DNA of 64,000 nt from Pirellulales bacterium (GTDB lineage Bacteria; Planctomycetota; Planctomycetia; Pirellulales; Lacipirellulaceae), in NCBI GenBank assembly GCA_019636345.1, contig JAHBXQ010000002.1:806001-870000 (forward strand), in the 5' to 3' direction. Position numbers and translations under genes: made by a program. Positions 16,975-25,732 of the stretch are shown in pieces. Numbering within the stretch: position 1 is the stretch's first letter; each line of letters opens with the position of its first letter. Below the pieces are notes generated by a model. That model worked only from the letters and a program-made list of their open reading frames with translations. It had not been told where the DNA came from and searched no databases.

Positions 16975-17742
16975 TTACTGTTGGCTCGCCGTCGGCGACT
17001 CGTCGGCGCCCTCGCCGAACACTGTGTGCATCACGTTGCGCGTCCCCAGGGTGCGGGGGCTCGCCAGCAGTTCGCCGGCCGCGAAGCCGGCGGCTTCGCC
17101 CAGGTGGCGAGCCCATGAGTCGACGCGGCTGAAGATGTGCTGCTTCTCCGGCGGGAACTGGCTTGCGTAGCAGCGGATCGCGGCCAGCTTCTTGGCGAGC
17201 GTCGCGCTCACGTCGCTCACGAAGTGCCCCGCGTACGCCGGGGGCGTGAGATCGTAGAACGCCAGCGTGTAGTACAGTTGGGCGCCGATTCGATGGGGCG
17301 CCAGTCCCGCGAAGTGCTCGTCCCACTTCGTCAGCCGGGCGTAGAAGACCGCCGCGTCGGTGATCTGCATTGCCTGCCAGTGGTCGGGCGACGCCAGCGG
17401 CGTCTTCTCGGCCAAGCCCAGAACCAGTTGCGGGCGGTAGCGTCGCAGCTCGGTCGCCAGAGCAATGCGGGCCTCGAACGAGTCAAACAGCCGTCGGTTG
17501 GGCAGATCGAGCGTCACCCGCTTGTGGATGCCAAGCGCCTCGGCCGCGCGGGTCGCCTCGGCGAGTCGCTGGTCGGGCCCCGACGACGCAGGCGTCGGTT
17601 CTCCGTCGGTCAGGTCGACGATCCCCACCCGATAGCCCTGCTCGACCAGCCGGGCGAGGGTCCCCCCGCAGCCGATCTCGACGTCGTCGGGATGGGCGCC
17701 GACGGCGATGACGTCGAGTTGGTCAACAGCAGAAGCAGTCAT
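16975..17742 (-). CDS. bshB1: PIG-L family deacetylase, BshB1-like
   Basis: A 255-residue zinc-dependent N-acetylglucosaminyl deacetylase. The metal site [14 protein letters not shown] is near the N-terminus (about 17-30) and the other ligand region is [50 protein letters not shown] and [17 protein letters not shown] fit the bacillithiol-pathway subgroup, which deacetylates GlcNAc-malate. It starts 46 bases after the aldolase stop, so it may be the last gene of the microcompartment transcript. Assignment to bacillithiol rather than another deacetylation is probable, not certain. Confidence 0.75.
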   Translation of the reverse strand: MTASAVDQLDVIAVGAHPDDVEIGCGGTLARLVEQGYRVGIVDLTDGEPTPASSGPDQRLAEATRAAEALGIHKRVTLDLPNRRLFDSFEARIALATELRRYRPQLVLGLAEKTPLASPDHWQAMQITDAAVFYARLTKWDEHFAGLAPHRIGAQLYYTLAFYDLTPPAYAGHFVSDVSATLAKKLAAIRCYASQFPPEKQHIFSRVDSWARHLGEAAGFAAGELLASPRTLGTRNVMHTVFGEGADESPTASQQ

Positions 17743-17788
17743 GGCGCCGGGATGCGAGGAGCGAGGCTCACAAGTGCAGCATCGCCGC

Positions 17789-18658
17789 TCACACGCCGGC
17801 TTGCAAGGCGGCCAGCACGCGGTCGGTGATCGTACGAACGAGTTGGTCCTCGTCGACGCCGCCGCCGCCCGGGGCAGGGGAGGAGCCCGCAGGCGAGCCG
17901 TTCCAGTCCGGGGCGCCGAACGCCCCCGACTTCACCCCTGCGTCGTTCCACGAACTGCGGAAGACGTCGTTCGCACAGATGTCGCAGTTCTTGAACCCCT
18001 CCTCATGCCGGGGATCGGTGAAGCCCCACTGTTTCTTAAGGTCCAGCAGCTCTTGGCTCTTCTCGTGGCTCAGGTACTCGACCCGGCCGATTTGCTTCGA
18101 GAGGAGCAGAATCCGGCAGTAGGAGTCGAGGATCTCGGTCCACCAGTACGCCCGCTCGACGTTCTCGCCGTAGCTGACCGTGCCGTGGTTGGCCAGCACG
18201 ATGACGTTCGTCCGGTCGACGAACGGCAGGATCGTCTCGGCGAACGCCTTGCCGCCAGGGGTCTCGTACTTGGTGATCGGCACGTCGCCGAGGAACACTT
18301 CGACCTCGGGTAGGACGCACTGCGGGATCGCCTCGCGAGCCACCGCAAACGCGGTCGCGTGGGGCGGGTGGCAGTGGACGACGCTCTTCACGTCGGGCCG
18401 AGCCTTCATGATCTCCAGGTGCAACAGGGCTTCGCTGGACCGTTTCTTGCGCCCCGCGAGTTGGTTGCCCTTCATGTCGATCAGGCAAATGTCGTCCGGC
18501 TTGAGAAATCCCTTGCAGTGCATCGTGGGGGTGCACAGCACTTCGTTCTCGCCGACGCGATAGGTGATGTTGCCGTCGTTGGCGGCTGCGAACCCGCGCT
18601 TATATATGCGGTCGCCGATCTCGCAGATTTCCTGCTTCATCCGATGAAGATTGACCAT
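17789..18658 (-). CDS. Class II aldolase, microcompartment cargo (fuculose/rhamnulose-1-phosphate type)
   Basis: Cleaves a 6-deoxyketose-1-phosphate to DHAP and lactaldehyde. The class II aldolase/adducin fold is clear: [14 protein letters not shown], zinc ligands in [13 protein letters not shown], and [25 protein letters not shown]. After the catalytic domain a Gly/Pro linker (about 250-270) leads to a C-terminal amphipathic helix, [20 protein letters not shown], typical of encapsulation peptides that bind the shell interior. I chose ATG 18658 ([20 protein letters not shown]). It is 77 bases downstream of a BMC-P gene. This is the pathway-specific enzyme of PVM-type microcompartments. Confidence 0.9.
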   Translation of the reverse strand: MVNLHRMKQEICEIGDRIYKRGFAAANDGNITYRVGENEVLCTPTMHCKGFLKPDDICLIDMKGNQLAGRKKRSSEALLHLEIMKARPDVKSVVHCHPPHATAFAVAREAIPQCVLPEVEVFLGDVPITKYETPGGKAFAETILPFVDRTNVIVLANHGTVSYGENVERAYWWTEILDSYCRILLLSKQIGRVEYLSHEKSQELLDLKKQWGFTDPRHEEGFKNCDICANDVFRSSWNDAGVKSGAFGAPDWNGSPAGSSPAPGGGGVDEDQLVRTITDRVLAALQAGV

Positions 18659-18735
18659 GTCGTTCTCAGGGGGGAGCAAAGTTGAGGGTGATTGATTCAG
18701 GGCGTCCGCTGCGGAAAGTCCCAGCAAACCCGTCG

Positions 18736-19044
18736 CTAGTCGCCAATCGCCGCAGCGCCTGCGGCGTGCAAATGTACTTTGTCGAGGATCGCCGCGCAGT
18801 AGGCGTCGATCGGTTTCAATTCGGGTCGAAACGGTTGTGCGGCTTCGGCGCCCTCGCTGACGGCGACGCGATCCCCCTCGCCGCCGCCGTGGGGGTCCCA
18901 GGCGACAAGCGTCTCGCCCCGGCCGGGGCCTCCCGCGGCGAGATCCGCCAGCGAGAGCGGGGCGACCAGCCGCAGCCGCGCCCCAGCCAGCGTAGGATGC
19001 TGCCGGGCCAGGGTCACTGTGCCGACGATTTCGCCGATTCGCAT
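18736..19044 (-). CDS. BMC-P (EutN/CcmL) vertex protein
   Basis: A 102-residue pentameric shell protein that caps microcompartment vertices. MRIGEIVGTVTLARQHPTLAGARLRLVAPL is the family N-terminus, and DPHGGGEGDRVAVSEGAEAAQPF the central turn. The C-terminal part KPIDAYCAAILDKVHL matches the closing strand of the fold. It starts two bases after the stop of the small encapsulation-peptide gene, whose last codons overlap its GGAGG ribosome binding site, so the two are translationally coupled. Confidence 0.9.
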   Translation of the reverse strand: MRIGEIVGTVTLARQHPTLAGARLRLVAPLSLADLAAGGPGRGETLVAWDPHGGGEGDRVAVSEGAEAAQPFRPELKPIDAYCAAILDKVHLHAAGAAAIGD

Positions 19045-19046
19045 GG

Positions 19047-19298
19047 TCAGTCCTCCCGCACCAGGGTGACGCCGTGGTCCTTGAGCAAGTCGCGAGCCGC
19101 GGGGGTCACGACCGCGCCCCGCATGACGCGCACCCGCGCAACGCCCCCCAGTCGCTGCGAGACGGTCGCCACGGTGACGACCCGCTCGGCGAGCACGAGC
19201 TCGCCCGCCGGCGCGGCGCCGTCGACGAGCCCCTGCTCGCGCAACCGTCGCACGACCTCGGCGACGATCCATTCAAGTTGTTCGGGGGAGAGTTGCAC
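19047..19298 (-). CDS. Small microcompartment protein with N-terminal encapsulation-like helix
   Basis: An 83-residue product, starting at GTG 19298 since there is no nearby ATG and no strong ribosome site. Residues 4-22 (SPEQLEWIVAEVVRRLREQ) form an amphipathic helix like those that target cargo to shells; a Gly/Ala linker follows, then a small domain ending VVTPAARDLLKDHGVTLV. The TPAARD-x3-x-HGV pattern recalls a segment in ethanolamine-utilisation proteins such as EutT and EutQ. It is packed between two BMC-P genes. Function unknown; it may be a scaffold or adaptor. The start codon is the least certain point. Confidence 0.65.
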   Translation of the reverse strand: MQLSPEQLEWIVAEVVRRLREQGLVDGAAPAGELVLAERVVTVATVSQRLGGVARVRVMRGAVVTPAARDLLKDHGVTLVRED

Positions 19299-19384
19299 GA
19301 CGGAATTCGGGTTGGGGCAGCGATCGGGCGCCTTGCCAGCGGGGCTTGCTCCCGCCGCTGGCCGGGCGCTCGATGGGAGATGCG

Positions 19385-19654
19385 TCAGCTCGGTGGCGGG
19401 TCGATGAGGGCCATCACGCTCCAGCGAACCGGGGTGTTGTCGCAGCCGAGGATCTCGCGGACGTAGGTCCCGTCGCTCGTGATCACGACTGCGTCGCCGA
19501 TTCCCGCCCCGCAACGATCGACGGCCACTTGCGGCTCGCCGTCGGGGGTCCGCCCGTCGGCGGACAGCGGTTGAACCACCAGCAGCTTGCAGCCGTCGAG
19601 CGACGGATGCCGCAGCGTGGCGGTGGCGGCGCCGATGACGGAGGCGTAGTGCAT
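19385..19654 (-). CDS. BMC-P (EutN/CcmL) vertex protein
   Basis: An 89-residue member of the pentameric vertex family: MHYASVIGAATATLRHPSLDGCKLLVVQPL, then VAVDRCGAGIGDAVVITSDG, and WSVMALID at the end. It lies 72 bases downstream of the aldehyde dehydrogenase stop and upstream of the small encapsulation-peptide gene. Three different BMC-P genes in one locus is characteristic of the planctomycete/verrucomicrobial type. Confidence 0.9.
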   Translation of the reverse strand: MHYASVIGAATATLRHPSLDGCKLLVVQPLSADGRTPDGEPQVAVDRCGAGIGDAVVITSDGTYVREILGCDNTPVRWSVMALIDPPPS

Positions 19655-19726
19655 GGGGCTGGAAATTGGCGAATGGCTATGCGATCAACAAACGAACGTC
19701 AGCATTCAACTGGTTCTTAATGGTTC

Positions 19727-21259
19727 CTATCGTTTGCCGAGAATGTGGAGGTCGTCGATCAGCGAGCAGCGGCGTTCCCGCGTAAAGGTCAGCGGGGTGG
19801 TGACCCCTTCTCCGGTCGGGGTGGCGATCGAGAACGACAGGTACCCCTCGCCCCCCAGGCCCAACCCCGCCATGGACGGGCCGTTCTTCACGAACAGCGT
19901 CGTGTCGAGCGCCCGGCCCATCTTGGTCATCGTGCGGACGTTGTTCGTGTGAATCATCGCCGTGTGGCGAAAACCGTGTTCGTAGTGCTTGGCCAGCGCG
20001 ATCGCCTCGTCGACGTCGCGGCAACGCACAACCGGCACGAACGGCATCATTTGCTCGACGGGGACGAACGGGTTCGCATGGTCGGTCTCGCCGAACAGCA
20101 ACTCCGTCTGCGGCGAAACTTCGATCCCCGCGGCCCGGGCGAGCACGGCCGCGTCTTGGCCGATGAACTCCTTCGCGGCGACGTCGTGCTTGTGGTCCCC
20201 TTCGCCGACCGTGGCGATCGCGGCGGCAGTCAGGCGATCGATTTGGCCGGCATTGAGCCGCACGGCGCCGGCCCGCTCCATGGCGGCCAGCAATCCGTCG
20301 CACGCCGCGGCGGTGCAGAACACCTCCTTTTCGGCGATGCACAGCAGATTGTTGTCGTACGCGGCGCCGCGGATGATGCTGCGGGCGGCGTTGTCGAGAT
20401 CGGCCGTCTCGTCGACGACCACCGGCGGGTTGCCCGGCCCGGCGACGACCGCCCGCTTGCCGCTGTTCAGCGCCGCCCGAGCGACCGCGGGCCCGCCGGT
20501 GACGCAGATCAGCGCGATTTCCCGATGCTTGAACAGCGCATTGGCCGTCTCAAGCGTCGGCTCGGCGAGCACGCAGACGAGGTTGTCGATCCCCAGGTCG
20601 CGGTGGATCGCCTCGTTGAACCGCCGCACCCCCTCGGCCGCCACGAGTTTGCCGCTGGGATGCGGGTTGACGACCAGCGTGTTCCCCCCGGCGATCATGC
20701 TCACCGCGTTGCCGGTGATCGTCGGGAGCGAGTGAGTCACCGGCGTGATTGCCCCGATGACGCCGAACGGAGCGTGCTCGATGACGGTCAACCCGTTGTC
20801 GCCGCTGAAGCATTGCTGCTCGATGAACTCGACCCCGGGGGTCCGCTCGCCGAGGGTCTTGAGCTTCTCGATCTTGTGGGCGAGCCGACCGACCTTGGTC
20901 TCGTTCATTTCCATCGTGCCGAGCTCGACGCATTGGTCGATCGAGATGCGGCGGATGTGGTCGATGATCCGCTTGCGATCCTCGATGGGCCGCAGCGACA
21001 GTTGCTCGAACGCCTCGGTCGCCGCGGCGACCGCCTCGTCGGGACAGGTGAACACGCCGTGCCGGCCGGCGTAGTTTTTTGCGAACCCAGTCGGGGTGTG
21101 AAAGATCGCCAGGCCTGGGGCGCGGGCGCCGTGGGGCGGGGAACTCGCGGTCGCCGGCCCCGGCTTCGCGACGCCGTTGGTCGCGGGCCTCGCGCCCGGC
21201 TTGATCTCGGCGAGCACTTGGCGAACGACGTCGCTGATCAGAGATTCGCTAATGGCCAT
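19727..21259 (-). CDS. CoA-acylating aldehyde dehydrogenase, microcompartment cargo
   Basis: Oxidises lactaldehyde (or a related aldehyde) to the acyl-CoA with NAD+. The 510-residue protein begins with an amphipathic encapsulation helix (SESLISDVVRQVLAEI), followed by a Pro/Ala linker to about residue 50. The catalytic domain has GVIGAITPVTHSLPT, ICVTGGPAVARAALNSGKRA, the nucleophile Cys in YDNNLLCIAEKEV (about residue 307) and a closing GLGLGGEGYLSFSIATPTGEG, as in PduP/EutE enzymes. ATG 21259 is used because the 32 residues upstream are unlike the family and would mask the encapsulation peptide. Confidence 0.93.
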   Translation of the reverse strand: MAISESLISDVVRQVLAEIKPGARPATNGVAKPGPATASSPPHGARAPGLAIFHTPTGFAKNYAGRHGVFTCPDEAVAAATEAFEQLSLRPIEDRKRIIDHIRRISIDQCVELGTMEMNETKVGRLAHKIEKLKTLGERTPGVEFIEQQCFSGDNGLTVIEHAPFGVIGAITPVTHSLPTITGNAVSMIAGGNTLVVNPHPSGKLVAAEGVRRFNEAIHRDLGIDNLVCVLAEPTLETANALFKHREIALICVTGGPAVARAALNSGKRAVVAGPGNPPVVVDETADLDNAARSIIRGAAYDNNLLCIAEKEVFCTAAACDGLLAAMERAGAVRLNAGQIDRLTAAAIATVGEGDHKHDVAAKEFIGQDAAVLARAAGIEVSPQTELLFGETDHANPFVPVEQMMPFVPVVRCRDVDEAIALAKHYEHGFRHTAMIHTNNVRTMTKMGRALDTTLFVKNGPSMAGLGLGGEGYLSFSIATPTGEGVTTPLTFTRERRCSLIDDLHILGKR

Positions 21260-21465
21260 CGGGTTGCTCGTACGTTGCGGTGCGATCGCCGTGCCGCGCG
21301 CCGGCGGCCAACGGTGGCCGGTGCGTCGAATCACGGCGGCGGGAGCGGCGATCATGGTCGGGCGAATGAAAGGGGACGGGATTCGTCGTCTTGAGATGTT
21401 GAATTGACTGGCGATTCACGAGCGAGCCGCGTGCGAGCCGACTCCGCCCTCTTCACGGCGAGGCG

Positions 21466-21777
21466 TCAGGAGTTCTTGTCGAACACGCACGTTCCCTCCG
21501 CGTCGACGCGATCGACGATGCCGATCACCACCGTGTCGATCGGCAATTCCTTCGTCTCGGGCGTGTAACGGGCGCTGGAGCCCTGGGTGATCAGCACCAT
21601 CTCGCCCACTCCGGCCCCCAGGGCGTCGACCGCCACGAACGATCGGCCGGTCGTCACGAGCCGGTCGCGCTTGTCGGCGTCGAGTCGGTACGGTTCGACG
21701 ATCAGCAGTTTCTGCCCGATCATGTTGTCGATCTTCTGCGTCGCGACGATGGAGCCGGTGACTTTGGCGAGAAACAT
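21466..21777 (-). CDS. BMC-P (EutN/CcmL) vertex protein
   Basis: A 103-residue vertex pentamer subunit, the most canonical of the three: MFLAKVTGSIVATQKIDNMIGQKLLIVEPY, then VAVDALGAGVGEMVLITQGSSAR and DTVVIGIVDRVDAEG. It lies between ackA and the aldehyde dehydrogenase gene. About 206 bases separate it from the dehydrogenase start, a gap with no other gene. Confidence 0.93.
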   Translation of the reverse strand: MFLAKVTGSIVATQKIDNMIGQKLLIVEPYRLDADKRDRLVTTGRSFVAVDALGAGVGEMVLITQGSSARYTPETKELPIDTVVIGIVDRVDAEGTCVFDKNS

Positions 21778-21897
21778 GGTCTTGCTCGTTGAGGAAGGAG
21801 CCCGCGAACAGCGCGAATGTCGCGAGGGGAGGACGATCGGCGGGGCGTAACGGCCAGGGATAGTGAGCTGAAAAAGACGCTAGTCAACCGAGAGCGT

Positions 21898-23100
21898 TCA
21901 CAATCGCCGATCGCCGGCGCTTGCCAGACACTCCGCCGTCTGTCGGGCGACGACGATCTCCTCGTTCGTCGGGACGACCCAAATCTGCGTGCGGCTGCCG
22001 GGGGCGTGAATGGCGCCCTCGCCGCGCAACTCCTTGTTCGCGGCGGCATCGAGCACGATTCCCAATTCCTCCAGCCCCGCGCACACCGCGGTGCGGATCT
22101 CAGGACGGTTCTCGCCGATCCCCGCGGTGAAGGCGATCGCATCGAGGCCCCCCAGTTCCACGAGGTAGGCGCCCAGGTAGTGCCGCACCGCCGAGGCGAA
22201 TACGTCCAGCGCGAGCTGCGCCCGTTCGTCGCCGCGACCGGCCGCCTCGTACAAGTCCCGCACGTCGCCGCTTGTTCCGCTTAACCCCAGCAGTCCGCCC
22301 CGCTTGGCCATCTCGGCGAGCACCCCCTCGACCCCCAGCCCGGTCCGCTCGGCGAGCATCGGCAGCGAGTACGCGTCAAAGTCCCCCACGCGGTTGTTCT
22401 GGGGCAAGCCCGTCTGCGGGCTCATGCCCATGCTGGTCGCGGCGCTCACGCCGCCCCGACTGGCGCACACGCTGCTGGAGCCCCCGAGGTGGCACGTCGC
22501 CAGCCGCAGGTCGCTGCGCCCCGTGAGCTCGCGCATTCGCTGGGCGACGTACCGGTGACTGGCGCCGTGAAAACCCCAACGCTGCAATTGGTGCTTGTCG
22601 GCCCACTCGTACGGCACGGCGTAATGCCTGAGCCGCGCGGGGATCGTCGCGTGGAACCCGGTTTCAAACGCCGCCGCCAAGGGCAACTCCGGCATTCGCT
22701 CGCGCAGTTGTCGCATCGCCGCGATGTAGGGCGGGTTGTGAGCCGGGCAAATCGCGTTCATCTCGGCCATCGCGGCCAGCACGTCGTCGTCGACCCGCCG
22801 CACCCCGGTGACCCGGCCCCCGTGAACCGCCTTGAACCCGATCGCCGCCACGTCGCCGACCGTCCGCAGGCAGCCCTGCTCGGGGTCGGTCAGCCGCTCC
22901 AGGCACGCCGCGATCGCCGTCCCGTGGTCGGGCGCGGCGATCTCGAACTCCGTCCGCGCCCCCTGCGCCTCGACGAACGCCGCGCTCCGCGGGGCGCCGA
23001 TTCGTTCCACCCCGCCGCGCGCAAGCTGCCGCTCGTCCGCCATGTCGAACAGGCGGAACTTGAAGCTGGTCGAGCCCAAGTTGGCGACGAGGATGATCAT
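21898..23100 (-). CDS. ackA: Acetate/propionate-type kinase of the microcompartment pathway
   Basis: Transfers phosphate from an acyl-phosphate (probably lactyl- or propionyl-phosphate) to ADP, the ATP-yielding last step. The 400-residue protein has the ASKHA start VANLGSTSFKFRLFDM, GFKAVHGGRVTGV, the active-site region WGFHGASHRYVAQRM, TCHLGGSSSVCASRGG and FTAGIGENRPEIR. ATG 23100 fits the family start exactly. It is placed between the BMC-H pair and the first BMC-P gene, 64 bases after the preceding gene. In PVM loci the kinase usually acts outside the shell; no encapsulation peptide is visible here. Confidence 0.93.
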   Translation of the reverse strand: MIILVANLGSTSFKFRLFDMADERQLARGGVERIGAPRSAAFVEAQGARTEFEIAAPDHGTAIAACLERLTDPEQGCLRTVGDVAAIGFKAVHGGRVTGVRRVDDDVLAAMAEMNAICPAHNPPYIAAMRQLRERMPELPLAAAFETGFHATIPARLRHYAVPYEWADKHQLQRWGFHGASHRYVAQRMRELTGRSDLRLATCHLGGSSSVCASRGGVSAATSMGMSPQTGLPQNNRVGDFDAYSLPMLAERTGLGVEGVLAEMAKRGGLLGLSGTSGDVRDLYEAAGRGDERAQLALDVFASAVRHYLGAYLVELGGLDAIAFTAGIGENRPEIRTAVCAGLEELGIVLDAAANKELRGEGAIHAPGSRTQIWVVPTNEEIVVARQTAECLASAGDRRL

Positions 23101-23164
23101 GGGGCCCAGGGGGCTGTTAGCCGTAGCTCCAATCTGCGGACAAGCGGTTCGACGGCCTCTCGCT

Positions 23165-23434
23165 CTACTTCAAAAACGCGGCGACGATGCCGTCCGAGGG
23201 GCGCGGAATGACATGGCTGGCGATCAGGTGCCCGGCCGCCGAGGCTGCCGCGGCGCCCGCTTCGACCGCGGCCCGGACGCTCCCCACGTCGCCGCTGACG
23301 ACGGCGGTGCAGTAGGCGCCCCCCAGGTCGATGCGTTTTTCGATCTTCACGTTCGCGGCCTTCGCCATCGCGTCGGTCGCCTCGATGAGCGGCACCAAGC
23401 CGCGGGTTTCAACAAGTCCGATTGCAGATTGCAT
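23165..23434 (-). CDS. BMC-H hexameric shell protein (second)
   Basis: An 89-residue BMC domain: QSAIGLVETRGLVPLIEATDAMAKAANVKI and AVVSGDVGSVRAAVEAGAAAA. The pore segment reads RIDLGGAYCTA, different from the usual K-x-GSG, so its pore chemistry should differ from that of the neighbouring BMC-H. VIPRPSDGI closes the fold. It is 94 bases downstream of the first BMC-H gene. Confidence 0.95.
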   Translation of the reverse strand: MQSAIGLVETRGLVPLIEATDAMAKAANVKIEKRIDLGGAYCTAVVSGDVGSVRAAVEAGAAAASAAGHLIASHVIPRPSDGIVAAFLK

Positions 23435-23528
23435 CGTTGGTTCCTCAAGGAGAGGTCGGAGGTCAGGAAGATGTGGTCAGTGATCCGTTGTCAGTCGAAG
23501 CGACGGCGGCAAGCCGGCGGCGCTCGGG

Positions 23529-23822
23529 TTACTTTGCCGCCGGCTTTTTCTTCAGCACCACGTCGATGTCGTCGTGCGGGCGGGGAATGACCTGCACGCT
23601 GACGACTTCGCCGACGCGGCTGGCGGCGCTCGCGCCCGCGTCGGTCGCGGCCTTCACCGCGGCGACGTCGCCGGTGACGATCGCCGTGGCCAGACCGGAG
23701 CCGACCTTGTCCCACGAATGGAACTCGACGTTCGCCGCTTTGAGCATCGCGTCGGTCGCCTCGACCAGGGCGATAAAGCCCTTTGTCTCGATCATGCCGA
23801 TCGCTTCATTCGCTTTTGCCAT
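23529..23822 (-). CDS. BMC-H hexameric shell protein (first)
   Basis: A 97-residue canonical [33 protein letters not shown], pore loop [16 protein letters not shown] with the classic KVGSG, then [12 protein letters not shown] and a lysine-rich tail (LKKKPAAK). It forms the bulk of the facet sheet. It is the first shell gene of the operon, following pduL by about 176 bases that hold two repeat copies. Confidence 0.96.
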   Translation of the reverse strand: MAKANEAIGMIETKGFIALVEATDAMLKAANVEFHSWDKVGSGLATAIVTGDVAAVKAATDAGASAASRVGEVVSVQVIPRPHDDIDVVLKKKPAAK

Positions 23823-23930
23823 TGTTGAACCTCGGAGAAAGGGGGGAACTGTGATGGGTGACTGGTGAAAGGGGACAAGGGCGGGAGCTGCCGATGATCA
23901 AACGTCGCCGCCGCAGGGAGTAAGATTGAT

Positions 23931-23981
23931 CCGAACCGCGAGGCGTAAGCCCGTCCCGAGCCGCGAGGCGTAAGCCCGCGG
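23931..23981. repeat. Dispersed palindromic repeat, tandem copies 2 and 3
   Basis: Two copies in the gap between pduL and BMC-H: 23931-23953 and 23956-23981, each with CCGCGAGGCGTAAGCCCG. Read on the minus strand the second copy differs from copy 1 (16921) at a single base. A third, degenerate unit may begin near 23911. Confidence 0.7.
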
Positions 23982-23998
23982 AGCAAACGGCTCTCCCC

Positions 23999-24751
23999 TC
24001 AATGCCCCGCACACTTGCAAGCCTCCTGCTTCAGCAACTCGACCTTCGTCGCGTGATCGAGATCGGCCGCGTTGCCTTCGTCGGTGTCGATGTGGACCTC
24101 CAACTTGCTCGTCGCGTCGGCCCGCACCAGCAGGTCTTCGAGCACCGTCGTGCAGGCGCCGGCGATCTTGAGCTTCATCCGATCGCCGTTCTTGACGCCG
24201 TAGCGCTCCGCGTCGCGGAGGCTCATGTGGACGTGCCGTTCGGCGCGAATGACCCCTTCCTTGAGCTCGACCACTCCCGCCGGCCCGACCAAAACGCACC
24301 CGGGCGTGCCGGCGATCTTGCCGCTGGCCCGCACGGGCAGCTCGATTCCCAGCGAGATCCCGTCGGTGAACGCCAACTCGACTTGACTGTGATCGCGGGT
24401 CGGCCCCAGCACGCGCACGCTGGGCAGCATTCGCCGTCGCGGGCCGACGACCATCACGGTCTGCTCGGCGGCGTAGAACCCGTCCTGGTACAGATTCTTC
24501 TCCGGTTTGAGCTGCGTCCCGGGACCGAACAGCTTTTCGACATGCTCCTGCGTCAGATGAACGTGCCGGGCCGAGATGCTCACCACCAGTTCCGACGCCC
24601 CGGCCGCGGGCGTGGCTTTCCCGTCGGTCGGCAGGTGAAACGACGCATAACCGTCGCGGCTTGCCGCAGCGTGCTGACGCACGACGCGGCGGACGATTTC
24701 TTCGACACGGTTGCGATCAAGCGGCGGGGCTGTGCTCATGGCGCCAAACAT
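23999..24751 (-). CDS. pduL: Phosphate acyltransferase PduL
   Basis: Converts acyl-CoA to acyl-phosphate, regenerating CoA inside the shell. The PduL fold is shown by the zinc-site segments [17 protein letters not shown] and [17 protein letters not shown], with [10 protein letters not shown] and [13 protein letters not shown] between. The N-terminus ([17 protein letters not shown]) is an amphipathic encapsulation peptide followed by a linker. ATG 24751 overlaps the stop of deoR (TGATG), so I take it as the start; ATG 24739, four codons in, is the alternative. With 250 residues it is a little longer than usual PduL because of the targeting peptide. Confidence 0.93.
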   Translation of the reverse strand: MFGAMSTAPPLDRNRVEEIVRRVVRQHAAASRDGYASFHLPTDGKATPAAGASELVVSISARHVHLTQEHVEKLFGPGTQLKPEKNLYQDGFYAAEQTVMVVGPRRRMLPSVRVLGPTRDHSQVELAFTDGISLGIELPVRASGKIAGTPGCVLVGPAGVVELKEGVIRAERHVHMSLRDAERYGVKNGDRMKLKIAGACTTVLEDLLVRADATSKLEVHIDTDEGNAADLDHATKVELLKQEACKCAGH

Positions 24752-25572
24752 CAGGGGTGTCGCTTTCCGGGGCGGATCTTGGGGCCCGACAACGCGGCCG
24801 CGACGTCGCGGATCGCCGGGGCGATCGTCGTCTCGACCCTCGCGTCCGCCAGGCGGCGACGCCAAGCGGGCGACAGTTCGTCGTCGACCACGATCCGGTG
24901 AATCGCCGGCAGCTCGCAAACGAACGCCAAGCTCTGATGGCCGAACTTCGTGCTGTCGATGACCGCCATCACTTCTTCCGCGGCGGCCAGCATCGCCTGC
25001 TCGGCTGCGGCAGTTTGCAGATTGCTGTTGAACAGTCCGCGCTCGTTGACCCCCGCGGCGCTGATAATGGCCCGCCGCACGTGGAGCGAGCGAATCATCG
25101 CCTCGGCGTGCGGTCCTTGCACCGTTCCCGAGCGACCGTGGACGTAGCCGCCGATGACGATCAGGTCGGCGCCCGCGGTCGAGCTGAACAGGTTGGCCAC
25201 CGGCAACGAGTTGGTGACGACCTGCAGCGGCCGGCCGACCAACAGCCGAGCGAGCTCGTAGGTCGTACTTCCCCCGTCCAAGAGCACGGTGTCGTTGTCT
25301 TCAATCAACTCCGCGGCAGTCCGGGCGATGGCCCGCTTCTTGTCCCATTGGGCGCTCTGACGCTGTTCGAAGTGGGGCAGATTGGGCGACGGCCCGGTGT
25401 AAAATGCCCCGCCGTGGGTCCGCTGCGTCGCTCCCTCGCGTTCCAGGTGGGCCAAGTCACGGCGAATCGTCGATTCCGACACGTCGAGCGCCTTGGCCAG
25501 GTCCGGCAGGGGCGCAAACCCTTGCCGGCGGACCAGTTCGATCAGCTGTGTGCGGCGAAATTCTGCGGACAT
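24751..25572 (-). CDS. DeoR family regulator of the microcompartment operon
   Basis: A 273-residue repressor-type protein: N-terminal helix-turn-helix ([33 protein letters not shown], about 14-46) followed by a DeoR C-terminal sugar-phosphate sensor domain with [19 protein letters not shown] and LIVIGGYV. It is first in the operon and its stop overlaps the pduL start (TGATG). The inducer is probably a sugar phosphate of the fucose/rhamnose pathway (inference). An AT-rich region with a large inverted repeat lies just upstream and is the likely operator. Confidence 0.93.
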   Translation of the reverse strand: MSAEFRRTQLIELVRRQGFAPLPDLAKALDVSESTIRRDLAHLEREGATQRTHGGAFYTGPSPNLPHFEQRQSAQWDKKRAIARTAAELIEDNDTVLLDGGSTTYELARLLVGRPLQVVTNSLPVANLFSSTAGADLIVIGGYVHGRSGTVQGPHAEAMIRSLHVRRAIISAAGVNERGLFNSNLQTAAAEQAMLAAAEEVMAVIDSTKFGHQSLAFVCELPAIHRIVVDDELSPAWRRRLADARVETTIAPAIRDVAAALSGPKIRPGKRHP

Positions 25573-25681
25573 CGCGGCAGAAACGAGAGGAGGAGTTGGC
25601 AGACTCCATCATGATTAGGAGCCGTCGTGATGCAAATAATATCCGATCTGATCATAAATGAGCATAAGTAATCTTATTGAT

Positions 25682-25732
25682 GATAGCTAATGGTCATTTG
25701 CGTCAGAACGCGTCAAAAGACCAATGGCTATC
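25682..25732. promoter_or_regulatory. Large inverted repeat, candidate DeoR operator
   Basis: GATAGCTAATGGTC (25682-25695) and GACCAATGGCTATC (25719-25732) are inverted with 12 of 14 positions matching. The centre holds a direct repeat of TGACGC on the minus strand. It lies 110 bases upstream of deoR in a conspicuously AT-rich stretch (about 25610-25770). The gap 25573-25869 holds no gene. Confidence 0.6.

Noticed and set aside
19745-21394. 549-codon plus-strand frame
   Set aside because: Exact antisense of the aldehyde dehydrogenase gene; low-complexity His/Arg/Asp composition.
23931-23981. Two direct repeats considered as the start of a CRISPR array
   Set aside because: Only two to three units, spaced by two bases, palindromic and found elsewhere in the window; no cas genes.
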